Positions 1-7,640 of a DNA stretch of 64,000 nucleotides are shown here, in pieces (position 1 is the stretch's first letter; each line of letters begins with the position of its first letter). The notes under the pieces are model-generated. The model saw only the letters and a list, made by a program, of their open reading frames with translations, was not told where the DNA came from and made no database searches. Location of the stretch: contig NZ_MSZZ01000005.1 in assembly GCF_002093975.1 (NCBI RefSeq), positions 1-64,000 on the forward strand, in the 5' to 3' direction. Made by a program: the position numbers and the translations under genes. Source of the stretch: Thermoactinospora rubra. GTDB lineage: Bacteria; Actinomycetota; Actinomycetes; Streptosporangiales; Streptosporangiaceae.

Positions 1-324
1 GGCGTCATCACGCTCGTCCTCCAGCTCCGCGCGTTCCTTCTCCCAGGCCGCCTTTTCCTTGGCATGCTGCTTGACCAGCTCGGCCTTCTCCTGCCGCAGC
101 CGCGCCAGTTCCTCTTCCGCCGATTCCTTCAGCGTCCCGCCTCCGCCGTCGCCTCCGGCCTGCCCTACCGCGAGCCGGTTCATCTGCACCCAGTTGTACA
201 GCGTGTACTCGTTGATCCCAAGATCCCGTGCAACGTGCGCGACGGGCTTGCCAGTCTCCCTGACGATCCGCACCGCCCCGGCCCGGAACTCCGGATCAAA
301 GCGACGCCTCGTGGTTCCAGCCAC
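1..324 (-). CDS. IS3-family transposase OrfA, cut by window edge
   Basis: The minus strand reads open from a GTG at 324 (or an in-frame TTG at 330) off the left edge. It begins VAGTTRRRFDPEFRAGAVRI and continues into a GKPVAHVARDLGINEYTLYNW segment, the HTH_Tnp_1-type helix-turn-helix of IS3/IS911-class OrfA proteins. A charged coiled coil follows (about residues 70-105, rich in Glu, Lys and Ala), as expected for the leucine-zipper part of OrfA. The 3' end and any orfB lie outside the window, so completeness cannot be judged. The start lies 65 bp from the leader-distal end of CRISPR array 1, so the element marks the outer border of the CRISPR locus. Confidence 0.8.
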   Translation of the reverse strand, partial: MAGTTRRRFDPEFRAGAVRIVRETGKPVAHVARDLGINEYTLYNWVQMNRLAVGQAGGDGGGGTLKESAEEELARLRQEKAELVKQHAKEKAAWEKERAELEDERDDA

Positions 325-388
325 GACCAAACCTCTCCCGGTTCGGTCTCCACGTTACGAGGGGAAGCCCACCGTAGCCGAGCGTCCG

Positions 389-2431
389 GGGATCATCCCC
401 GCGTGCGCGGGGAGCACAGGGCGTCCATCTGCGCCTGCTTGCGGGCAACGGGATCATCCCCGCGTGCGCGGGGAGCACCGCGAAGGAGACCCGCGGCAAG
501 TTCGGCGGCGGGGATCATCCCCGCGTGCGCGGGGAGCACCTGACGTGCGGCAAGACGATCTCCGGGTTGCAGGGATCATCCCCGCGTGCGCGGGGAGCAC
601 AGAATTTCGGAATCTGTAACGAATCAGTCACGGGGATCATCCCCGCGTGCGCGGGGAGCACATGCGGATCTCCAGCCCGCGGCGGGCGAGCCGGGGATCA
701 TCCCCGCGTGCGCGGGGAGCACCCCGCAACCATCCCGCCGAGGGCGCCCTGAGCCGGATCATCCCCGCGTGCGCGGGGAGCACCAAACCCACGAGCCCGA
801 TCCGGAGACGACACCGGGATCATCCCCGCGTGCGCGGGGAGCACCCGGCCGTGGATCTCCTGACGCACGTCAACCCGGGATCATCCCCGCGTGCGCGGGG
901 AGCACGTCGCCGGCGGCAGCGAACCCGCCAACTATGGGGGATCATCCCCGCGTGCGCGGGGAGCACGAGGGACCCTACGGACCGCAGTACGGCGCCCCGG
1001 GGATCATCCCCGCGTGCGCGGGGAGCACGATACCTCGCGCAGGCCCAGATCGGACAGCGCGGGATCATCCCCGCGTGCGCGGGGAGCACGGAGGACGTCA
1101 AGTGTGGTCCTTGAGGGTGCTGGGATCATCCCCGCGTGCGCGGGGAGCACCACCTCGGCGGCGGAGCGGATCTTCTTGGTGCGGGATCATCCCCGCGTGC
1201 GCGGAGAGCACTTGCCGGTCTCGCGGGCGTAGCGGGCGCCGAAGGGATCATCCCCGCGTGCGCGGGGAGCACTTCTGCAGCCACTCCCACGCGGCGTTGA
1301 CCTGGGGATCATCCCCGCGTGCGCGGGGAGCACTTGCGGTTGGTGACGAGGACGTGGCCTCGGTAGGGATCATCCCCGCGTGCGCGGGGAGCACCCATGT
1401 CCAGCAAGGGCGTCGTCACCCCCGTGGGGATCATCCCCGCGTGCGCGGGGAGCACTGCGCTTTGGCCTTGATGCCGTTGATGAGGCCGGGATCATCCCCG
1501 CGTGCGCGGGGAGCACCGCAGTCTCCTGCGCACCGCCGGCTCCAACTCGGGATCATCCCCGCGTGCGCGGGGAGCACGCAGCCGGGTGCAAACGTCTTCG
1601 ACGGTCATGGGGATCATCCCCGCGTGCGCGGGGAGCACGGCGCAAACCGCGTTTGCAGGCGACGGCGCCCGGGATCATCCCCGCGTGCGCGGGGAGCACT
1701 GGAGGACCTTACACGTGACGAAGCAACGCTCGGGATCATCCCCGCGTGCGCGGGGAGCACCGGGTGCCGGGGTGGACGAGCTTGGCGAAGCCGGGATCAT
1801 CCCCGCGTGCGCGGGGAGCACGGAGAGGGCGCCCGGTTCGAGGTGGTCGACGGGGGATCATCCCCGCGTGCGCGGGGAGCACACGAGCGCGGCTGGATTG
1901 CACTTGTCGATGAGGGGATCATCCCCGCGTGCGCGGGGAGCACGGCCCACCGCCTGCTCGACGAGGCCGGCCCCAGGGATCATCCCCGCGTGCGCGGGGA
2001 GCACGCGCCGGGTTTTGGTCTTCATCGGCGCGCCTTGGGATCATCCCCGCGTGCGCGGGGAGCACCCCAAGTAGTCGCCGTGGGGGATGTCGCCGCCGGG
2101 ATCATCCCCGCGTGCGCGGGGAGCACGCCCACCGTTCGGCGTCGCTGCCGCCGTAGGTGGGATCATCCCCGCGTGCGCGGGGAGCACTCACCCACGACCA
2201 GGCCTGCGCCGTCGTCGCCGGGATCATCCCCGCGTGCGCGGGGAGCACACCATGGGCGACCTCAAGACCGGCGACCAGGTGGGATCATCCCCGCGTGCGC
2301 GGGGAGCACCGGGACGGCCTGGACAAGCTGACCGGCAGCGTGGGATCATCCCCGCGTGCGCGGGGAGCACTTTCCACCCATGCACGCGATTTCGGCGTTA
2401 ATGGGATCATCCCCGCGTGCGCGGGGAGCAC
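389..2431 (-). CRISPR. Type I-E CRISPR array 1, 34 repeats
   Basis: There are 34 copies of a 29-nt repeat at a 61-nt period (one interval of 62), with 32-33 nt spacers. On the plus strand each repeat begins GGGATCATCCCC and ends GGGGAGCAC. In crRNA sense (minus strand) it is the actinobacterial I-E repeat starting GTGCTCCCC and ending GATGATCCC. The inverted CCCCGCG/CGCGGGG core is the Cas6e hairpin. The leader is at the right end and the oldest spacers are at the left. Variant copies are the repeat ending at 1211 (one G to A in the stem) and the one near 755, whose last crRNA-sense base is G instead of C. Position 25 is A here and G in array 2, so the arrays have diverged by one fixed base. 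No target could be assigned to any spacer by eye. Confidence 0.98.
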
Positions 2432-2500
2432 ACTGAGCGACCTGCAGGTTTAGTCTTCCGAGTCGCGACTCCTGAGCAGTTTCAACAACTCAGACATTTC
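2432..2500 (-). promoter_or_regulatory. CRISPR leader of array 1
   Basis: Reading leftward into the first repeat, the last 15 nt are TGCAGGTCGCTCAGT, nearly identical to the 15 nt before array 2. Over 69 nt the two leaders align without a gap at about 40 of 69 positions. Conserved blocks lie at the repeat border and at -69 to -62 (AATGTC), with TGCT near -48. This is probably the region read by the adaptation complex and the array promoter; exact promoter boxes are not obvious. Confidence 0.75.
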
Positions 2501-2759
2501 GGACGCTGCAAATCTTCTCGCCTTCGTGCAGCTTCTACCCTCAACGGCACCATGACTTCTCCACTGTACGCCTCGCCATCACAGTCAGCAGTCCAGAGCC
2601 TTGTAGTTCTCCATGGGGGAGAACTCGTCGGTCAGATGACCATGCAAGACGCATCGCCAGCGCTGCAACGGAAAACGTTCGCTGGCTTGGTGGGTTGCCA
2701 GGTGTCGGCCTGTAGCACCCGCTGACAGTGGGCATCCTCACGTTCAGGCTTACCCGTGT
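2501..2759. other. Intergenic region without a recognised gene
   Basis: This is DNA of lower G+C than its surroundings, lying between the array-1 leader and the control region of the interrupted small gene. Short frames on both strands lack a ribosome-binding site and third-position bias. I see no CRISPR repeat, tRNA or convincing terminator here. Confidence 0.5.
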
Positions 2760-2777
2760 TACTGTGCCCCCACAGTA
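2760..2777 (+). promoter_or_regulatory. Palindrome upstream of the interrupted small gene
   Basis: TACTGTG and CACAGTA form a perfect 7-bp inverted repeat around CCCC, 30 nt before the start codon at 2807. Its position suits an operator or a 5' hairpin in the promoter region of the small gene. No regulator can be named, and no clear -35/-10 pair stands out. Confidence 0.4.
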
Positions 2778-2830
2778 GACGTCATATGAACGAGAGGACC
2801 GGACCCATGAAAAGCGACCCACCTTCCTTA

Positions 2831-2854
2831 GAGTGCGTTTCGGGAGTTGATGCC
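2831..2854. repeat. Left inverted repeat of the IS element
   Basis: It starts GAGTGCGTTTCGG and is preceded by the TTA target duplication (2828-2830). It pairs with 4254-4277 at 19 of 24 positions. Confidence 0.85.
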
Positions 2855-2908
2855 CGTTTCGCCGTTGGGGTTGGGATAGCTCGCCAGGTCAGAGGTTCGC
2901 TGTGGTGG

Positions 2909-3346
2909 CTATGGTCGCGGCTGGGTGAATAACCCGGGCTCGGTCTCGATGAGGATGCCGCGGCTGACCAGGCGTTTGAGTTTGGCGCGGAGGTTCTGGA
3001 TGCCGTTGGGTGTCAGCGGCAGGTCCATGGCCAGGGCCAGATCGCGGGCGCGCAAAGACTCGCCGACCTCGCCGAAAATGGTGAGGATCTGCTGGTAGGC
3101 GGGGTGATCGGGGATCACGGGCGGTGGCTCGGCCGGAGCGGGATCTTCCTCGGCGAGGGACAAGAGGGTCTTGCGGCTGATCCGCAGATGCTCGACCTGC
3201 TCGCTGAGCTCGCCCACCAGCGCGGTCAGCGTGTCGATCTCCGCCTGGGTCTGGGTGATCTGGCAGGTCAAAGCCTGTTCACGAGCATCGAGCCGGTCCA
3301 GCAGCCAGGTTCCGGGGTCGGGCCGGCGAGCGTCGGGCGCGGTCAT
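2909..3346 (-). CDS. IS accessory protein with coiled coil and winged-helix-like end
   Basis: This 145-residue product starts at the ATG that overlaps the transposase stop (ATGA at 3343-3346), so it is probably translated by coupling. Residues about 10-70 form a heptad-rich coiled coil (LLDRLDAREQALTCQITQTQ and on). After a proline-rich hinge, the C-terminal 70 residues (SLRARDLALAMDLPLTP, LRAKLKRLVSRGIL) look like a winged-helix DNA-binding fold. It lies wholly inside the IS element, so a role in transposition or its control is inferred. I do not know a named family for it. Confidence 0.65.
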   Translation of the reverse strand: MTAPDARRPDPGTWLLDRLDAREQALTCQITQTQAEIDTLTALVGELSEQVEHLRISRKTLLSLAEEDPAPAEPPPVIPDHPAYQQILTIFGEVGESLRARDLALAMDLPLTPNGIQNLRAKLKRLVSRGILIETEPGLFTQPRP

Positions 3347-4176
3347 GTCCACCGCTCCGCCGGGTAGGTGCCGCGGGTCAGGCGGCGGGACATCACGTCC
3401 GTCATCGCCCAGTACACCCGCGATTCGGAACTGGCTGGATGGTGCTCGTAGTCGCGGACCAGGCGCCGGTGGAACATCAAGATGCCGTAGGTCTGCTCGA
3501 CGACCCATCGTTTGGGCTGGGGGACGAACCCCTTGTCGGCGGGGTTACGTTCGATGATCTCCACGTCGATCCCCAGATCGGCGCCATGGGCGACGACGGC
3601 GTTCTTGAATCCCTGGTCGGCCAGCGCTTTGGTCACGCTGCTCTCGGTGGCGGTGGCGACCCGGTCCAGCAGGGCGATCCCGGCGGTGTTGTCGTGGGCG
3701 GAGGCGGCCAGCATGACCACGGCGACGACCAGGCCCAGCACGTCCACAGCCAAGCCTCTCTTACGGCCCGGCACCTTCTTGGCCGCATCCCGGCCGGTCG
3801 TGGCGGTGGGGACCCCGGCCCCGACGTGGAGGCTCTGGGTGTCCAGAACGACCAGGCTCGGGTCGGCTAATCGGCCCTTCTTCTCGCGCAGATGCCAGCG
3901 CAGCAGGTCGTGGATCGTCTTGTCGGTGCCGTCGTCACGCCACTTGCCGAAGTAGTAGTACGTCGCGCTCTTGGGCGGCAGGTCGTGCGGGAGAAAGTCC
4001 CATTGGACGCCGGTTCGCCCCTGGTAGCGGATGGCGTTGACGATCTCGCGGAGCTCGTAGTTGCCTTCGTGGCCGCTGACTGAGGGGTGCGCGGCCTTCC
4101 ACGCTGTGAGCACGGGCTCGATCAACGCCCACTGCGCGTCGGTTAAGTCGCTCGGGTACGGCTTGCGCTCGGTCAC
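3343..4176 (-). CDS. IS5-family DDE transposase
   Basis: The protein has about 277 residues from the GTG that gives VTERKPYPSDLTDAQW, the usual N-terminus of this family; an upstream ATG at 4239 would add 21 unlikely residues. The N-terminal domain has the DLTDAQWALIEPVL motif and LREIVNAIRYQGRTGVQWDFLP. The catalytic triad is visible as VVLDTQSLH (first Asp), ALADQGFKNAV (second Asp) and VEQTYGILMFHRRLVRDYE (Glu with the downstream R and Y). GRDAAKKVPGRKRGLAVD is the conserved basic stretch after the first Asp. No frameshift is present, so the protein is probably functional. It catalyses cut-and-paste movement of the element 2831-4277. Confidence 0.9.
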   Translation of the reverse strand: MTERKPYPSDLTDAQWALIEPVLTAWKAAHPSVSGHEGNYELREIVNAIRYQGRTGVQWDFLPHDLPPKSATYYYFGKWRDDGTDKTIHDLLRWHLREKKGRLADPSLVVLDTQSLHVGAGVPTATTGRDAAKKVPGRKRGLAVDVLGLVVAVVMLAASAHDNTAGIALLDRVATATESSVTKALADQGFKNAVVAHGADLGIDVEIIERNPADKGFVPQPKRWVVEQTYGILMFHRRLVRDYEHHPASSESRVYWAMTDVMSRRLTRGTYPAERWT

Positions 4177-4253
4177 GCGGCCATCCCAGCACATCCGGCT
4201 CGACCGGTCGGCGGTAACGCTACAAATCCACTCGATCACAGTGTGGCATCACA

Positions 4254-4277
4254 GGCATCGACTCGCAGAACGCCCTC
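4254..4277. repeat. Right inverted repeat of the IS element
   Basis: Its reverse complement starts GAGGGCGTTCTGC, matching the left end. It is followed directly by TTA at 4278-4280, the second copy of the target duplication. Confidence 0.85.
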
Positions 4278-4532
4278 TTAGACCCCCTCCTCTTCCTGCT
4301 CCTTCTGTTTGCTGCCGCAGCAGGCGGTCTGGTCACCGCATTTACCTCCATGTCGGGCACGCCTCCCCTTCAAGCTGTGATCGCTGGCGGGACCGCTTTT
4401 GGTGCCGCCTTCCTCTGGGCAAGGGCAGTGGTCAAGCCGCCCAACAACGGGTGATCCACGCAATCACCCCACCTTCCTCCCCCCGCCCAGGGCGCTGACC
4501 GCTATCGTCATCTATCGGCAGCTTTGCCGACC

Positions 4533-4612
4533 CTGCTCCCTGCGCATGCGGGGATGCCCCCGAGAGGATCGGACCATGAATGTGCTCCCCGCGCTCTGCG
4601 GGGATGAGATCC
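4533..4612 (+). CRISPR. Degenerate mini-CRISPR upstream of cas3 (creA/CreR-like candidate)
   Basis: Copy 1 (4533-4561) matches the array-2 repeat at 24 of 29 positions. Two of its changes (positions 9 and 15) turn G-C pairs of the hairpin into G-U pairs, so the stem survives. Copy 2 (4582-4612) starts GTGCTCCCCGCGC, has one extra loop base, keeps a CCCCGC/GCGGGG stem, and diverges after GATG. They enclose a 20-nt spacer (4562-4581), 12 nt shorter than the array spacers. The spacer begins GAGAGGA, then one mismatch, then CGGACC, matching 2792-2805 at the ribosome-binding site of the interrupted small gene. There is no array leader upstream, only a small CGGCA/TGCCG hairpin at 4516-4529. Degenerate repeats with a short spacer between an upstream small gene and the cas operon are the hallmark of crRNA-like antitoxin or cas-regulating RNAs. 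Confidence 0.7.
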
Positions 4613-4731
4613 TCATGCCTCCGGGTGGAGGAAGATTCTCCTTTGGTGGAGGATCTTGCTCCCTCGGCGTACTTCCCATCCTCCCGTCCTGCGGCTCCAG
4701 CCACGTCGGTGGGGACGGTGCCATTAAATGA
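4576..4731 (+). CDS. Possible leader peptide coupled to cas3
   Basis: This is a 51-codon frame starting inside the mini-CRISPR spacer (MNVLPALCGDEIL). It has GAGAGGA 8 nt upstream of its ATG, and its TGA overlaps the cas3 ATG as ATGA, the same junction type used between the later cas genes. cas3 itself has no visible ribosome-binding site, so coupling through this frame is plausible. Against it: the frame runs through degenerate repeat 2, uses codons such as AGA and GGA, and has no recognisable domain. It may simply be open by chance. Confidence 0.25.
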   Translation: MNVLPALCGDEILMPPGGGRFSFGGGSCSLGVLPILPSCGSSHVGGDGAIK

Positions 4732-7640
4732 CGTCCATGCTCGACGAGGAGTCGTCTCTTCATCACCTGGTGTATGAGCTGTCGGCCCCGGCGCGGACAG
4801 TCTGGGCCAAGCACGATCGGGCGACCGATGGCTGGTTGCCGCTGTGGCGGCACATGGCCGACAGCGGCGCCGTCGCCGAGTTGCTGTGGGACCGCTGGCT
4901 TCCTCGTCAAGTGCATCGGATCGTCGCCGAAGCCCTGCCGGAAGGCGAGACGGAAGCGCGTCGGCTGGCGATCTGGCTGGCGGCCACGCACGACATCGGC
5001 AAGGCCACGCCGGCGTTCGCCTGCCAGGTGGATTCCCTCGCCGAAGCCATGCGGGCGGCCGGGTTGCGCATGCCGGCTTACAAGCAGCTGCCTGACCGCA
5101 AGCTCGCGCCCCACAGTCTGGCCGGTCAGCTCCTGCTTCAGGAATGGCTTGCCGAACGGCATGGCTGGACGCGCCCGGCCACGGGCCAGTTCTGCGTCAT
5201 CGCAGGTGGCCACCACGGGGTGCCGCCCACGTTCTTGGACATTCGTGGTGTCAACCTTCATCCCGAGCTGCTGCGGACCCCGAGCTGTGCCGCCTTGTGG
5301 AAGAGCGTCCAGTGGGAGCTCCTGGACCGCTGCGCGGACGCATGTGGTGTCACGAGCTGCCTGGCGGGCTGGTCCGAGGCGAAGCTCTCCCAACCGGCGC
5401 AGGTGCTGCTGACGGGGCTGGTCATCGTAGCGGATTGGATCGCCAGCAACTCAGACCTGTTCCCGTACTTCCCCGACGCCGAACACCGCGATAGCAAGGC
5501 TCGGGTGACAGCGGCATGGCGCGGGCTCAACCTGCCTGCGCCATGGCAGCCGGCCCCACCGGCGGTGGGTGCGCACGCGCTCTTCGCTTCCAGGTTCCAG
5601 CTGCCGCCGCAGGCCACCATCCACCCGGTCCAGGAACGCGCGATCGAGCTGGCGCGGAGGATGGCCGCTCCAGGGCTGATGATCATTGAGGCGCCCATGG
5701 GAGAGGGCAAGACCGAAGCGGCCCTCGCCGTCGCCGAGGTCTTCGCCGACCGCTCCGGAGCCGGAGGATGCTTCGTCGCCCTGCCCACCATGGCGACGAG
5801 CAATGCGATGTTCCCTCGCATGTTGAGGTGGCTGCCGCGCGTTCTGCCCGAGAAATCGGAGCATGAATCTTATTCAGTTCTTCTCGCGCATTCCAAGGCG
5901 GCGTTGAACGAAGACTATGCCGATCTGGTACGTGCCGGCCGAAGGGCAGTGCGCGGCGTCGACCTGGATGGCCACACAGACGAATGGCAGCCACGCGCCG
6001 ATCGCCGAATTTCTTCCGCCGAGCTGATTGCGCACCAGTGGCTGCGGGGCAAGAAGAAGGCGATGCTGTCGTCATTCGTGGTCGGAACCGTCGACCAGTT
6101 GCTGTTCATGGGGCTGAAAAGCCGCCACCTGGCATTACGGCACCTGGCCTTGGCCGGCAAAGTCGTCGTCATCGACGAGGCGCACGCCTACGACACCTAC
6201 ATGAATTCCTATCTGGATCGAGTGTTGTCGTGGCTGGGCGCCTATCACGTGCCGGTCGTGGTGCTGTCGGCGACGCTTCCCGCCGGCCGTCGTCACAAAC
6301 TCGCCGCGGCATACGCCGGGACGACAGCGGGTGAGTCAGCAGACACGGCGGCCTACCCTGTGATCACTGTTGTCGAGCCGGGCCGTACGCCCGTCCTGGA
6401 GGCGGTCGCCCCGTCGGCTCGCAGGGTCGAGGTACGGCTGGAGCGACTCGACGATGAGCTGTCCCATTTGGGCGATCGGCTCGTCGAAGAGCTGGCCGAA
6501 GGCGGTTGTGCCCTGGTGGTGCGCAACACCGTCGACCGCGTGCTGGAGACCGCGGCCTACCTCCGGCGACGATTCGGCCGCGAGCAGATCACCGTGGCGC
6601 ACGCCCGCTTCGTCGACTTGGACCGCGCCGCCAAGGACGCGGACCTGCTCGACAGGTTCGGCCCGCCGGACAAGAGCGCGGGACGCCGCCCTGCCGACGC
6701 TCACATCGTGGTGGCCAGCCAGGTCGCCGAGCAGTCCTTGGACATCGACTTCGACCTGCTGGTGTCCGACCTGTGCCCGATAGACCTGCTTTTGCAGCGA
6801 ATGGGCCGCCTGCACCGGCATGAGCGGGGCGAGGGGCAAAGCGATCGGCCGCGACGGCTGCGCGCGGCCCGCTGCCTGATAACCGGAGCCGACTGGAGCG
6901 CCACCCCCATCGAGCCGGTGCCCGGCTCGCGACACATCTACCGGCTGCATGCGCTGCTGCGTTCGGCCGCCGTGCTTGAGCCGTACCTCTCCGGCACTGC
7001 CTCGACCGGGCACACGGTGCGCCTGCCCGAAGACATCAGCCCTCTCGTCCAACAGGCCTACGGCCACGAGCCGGTCGGACCGGACACCTGGCAGGAAGCC
7101 ATGGCCCAGGCCTGGGAAAGCCAGGAACTGCATCGGGAACGGCAACGCCAGAAGGCGTCGAGCTTCCAGCTCGGCCAGGTCGGCAGGGCCGGGAACCCCT
7201 TGATCGGCTGGCTGGAGGCCGGTGTCGGCGACGCCGAGGACACTCGCCGGGGGCGGGCCCAGGTCCGCGACAGCATGGAGTCGCTGGAAGTCCTGGTGGT
7301 GCAGCGCCGTACAGACGGAACGTTATGGACGCTGCCGTGGCTCGGCAAGGGCCGCGGCGGCTGGGAACTGCCGACCGATGCGCCGCCCGACCCCCGGTTG
7401 GCGCGCGTCGTGGTCTCCTGTGGCCTTCGGCTGCCCTTCCAGTTCTCCGTCCCCGAGACTCTCGACCGGGCGATCGGCGAGTTGGAAGCCCGGTGCGTCC
7501 CGGCCTGGCAGTCTCCCGACAGTCATTGGCTGGCGGGGGAGCTGATCCTCGCGCTGGACGAAGATGGCCGGACCCGGCTGGCGGGCTACGACTTGCACTA
7601 CACCCGCACCGACGGCCTGGAGGTGACCCGTGCCGAGTGA
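4728..7640 (+). CDS. cas3: CRISPR-associated helicase/nuclease Cas3
   Basis: The 970-residue product is the signature nuclease-helicase of type I systems. It is recruited by target-bound Cascade to nick and degrade the displaced DNA strand. The N-terminal HD nuclease domain shows LAATHDIGKATPAF (H88-D89), the APHSLAG His and a GGHHG motif. The SF2 helicase part has Walker A APMGEGKTEAALA near residue 320, the DEAH box VVIDEAHAYDTYMNSYLD, LSATLP, and motif VI LLLQRMGRLHRHERG. Length and order are normal, with no missing catalytic residue. It is the first gene of the cas operon and overlaps cse1 by 11 nt. No ribosome-binding site precedes the ATG; translation may depend on an upstream frame that ends at 4731. 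An in-frame ATG at 4737 is an alternative start. Confidence 0.97.
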   Translation: MTSMLDEESSLHHLVYELSAPARTVWAKHDRATDGWLPLWRHMADSGAVAELLWDRWLPRQVHRIVAEALPEGETEARRLAIWLAATHDIGKATPAFACQVDSLAEAMRAAGLRMPAYKQLPDRKLAPHSLAGQLLLQEWLAERHGWTRPATGQFCVIAGGHHGVPPTFLDIRGVNLHPELLRTPSCAALWKSVQWELLDRCADACGVTSCLAGWSEAKLSQPAQVLLTGLVIVADWIASNSDLFPYFPDAEHRDSKARVTAAWRGLNLPAPWQPAPPAVGAHALFASRFQLPPQATIHPVQERAIELARRMAAPGLMIIEAPMGEGKTEAALAVAEVFADRSGAGGCFVALPTMATSNAMFPRMLRWLPRVLPEKSEHESYSVLLAHSKAALNEDYADLVRAGRRAVRGVDLDGHTDEWQPRADRRISSAELIAHQWLRGKKKAMLSSFVVGTVDQLLFMGLKSRHLALRHLALAGKVVVIDEAHAYDTYMNSYLDRVLSWLGAYHVPVVVLSATLPAGRRHKLAAAYAGTTAGESADTAAYPVITVVEPGRTPVLEAVAPSARRVEVRLERLDDELSHLGDRLVEELAEGGCALVVRNTVDRVLETAAYLRRRFGREQITVAHARFVDLDRAAKDADLLDRFGPPDKSAGRRPADAHIVVASQVAEQSLDIDFDLLVSDLCPIDLLLQRMGRLHRHERGEGQSDRPRRLRAARCLITGADWSATPIEPVPGSRHIYRLHALLRSAAVLEPYLSGTASTGHTVRLPEDISPLVQQAYGHEPVGPDTWQEAMAQAWESQELHRERQRQKASSFQLGQVGRAGNPLIGWLEAGVGDAEDTRRGRAQVRDSMESLEVLVVQRRTDGTLWTLPWLGKGRGGWELPTDAPPDPRLARVVVSCGLRLPFQFSVPETLDRAIGELEARCVPAWQSPDSHWLAGELILALDEDGRTRLAGYDLHYTRTDGLEVTRAE

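Larger units (their letters stand above)
2831..4277 (-). mobile_element. IS5-family insertion sequence, 1447 bp
   Basis: The ends are imperfect 24-bp inverted repeats (2831-2854 and 4254-4277, 19 of 24 matching) starting GAG-GCGTT. They are flanked by TTA at 2828-2830 and TTA at 4278-4280. A 3-bp TNA duplication is typical of the IS1031/ISL2-type IS5 groups. The element carries a DDE transposase and a downstream overlapping second gene, both on the minus strand. The intact reading frames and clean duplication suggest a fairly recent insertion. It lies between CRISPR array 1 and cas3 and splits a small membrane-peptide gene. Confidence 0.9.
2807..4454 (+). pseudogene. Two-helix membrane peptide gene split by an IS element
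   Basis: The 5' part (2807-2830) has a good ribosome-binding site, GAGAGGA, 8 nt before ATG and encodes MKSDPPSL. The 3' part (4281-4454) encodes DPLLFLLLLFAAAAGGL, a short loop, LQAVIAGGTAFGAAFLW and a basic tail, then TGA. Removing the IS and one copy of the TTA duplication joins both parts in the same frame into a 65-residue protein with two hydrophobic helices and little else. I do not recognise the family with certainty. Small two-helix proteins are common in actinomycetes, and many toxins of toxin-antitoxin pairs are of this kind. The stop is 78 nt upstream of a degenerate mini-CRISPR whose spacer resembles this gene's ribosome-binding site and start. As it stands, the gene is inactivated. 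Confidence 0.75.

Noticed and set aside
389..2431. Long open frames on both strands across array 1 with repeated GSSPRARGA or IIPACAGST
   Set aside because: They are translations of the CRISPR repeat; the 61-nt period shifts the frame each unit and no start or codon bias supports a protein.
2844..4264. Shorter IS borders at GAGTTGATGCC/GGCATCGACTC
   Set aside because: The inverted repeat extends 13 bp further out on both sides, where a TTA duplication appears and the target frame is restored.
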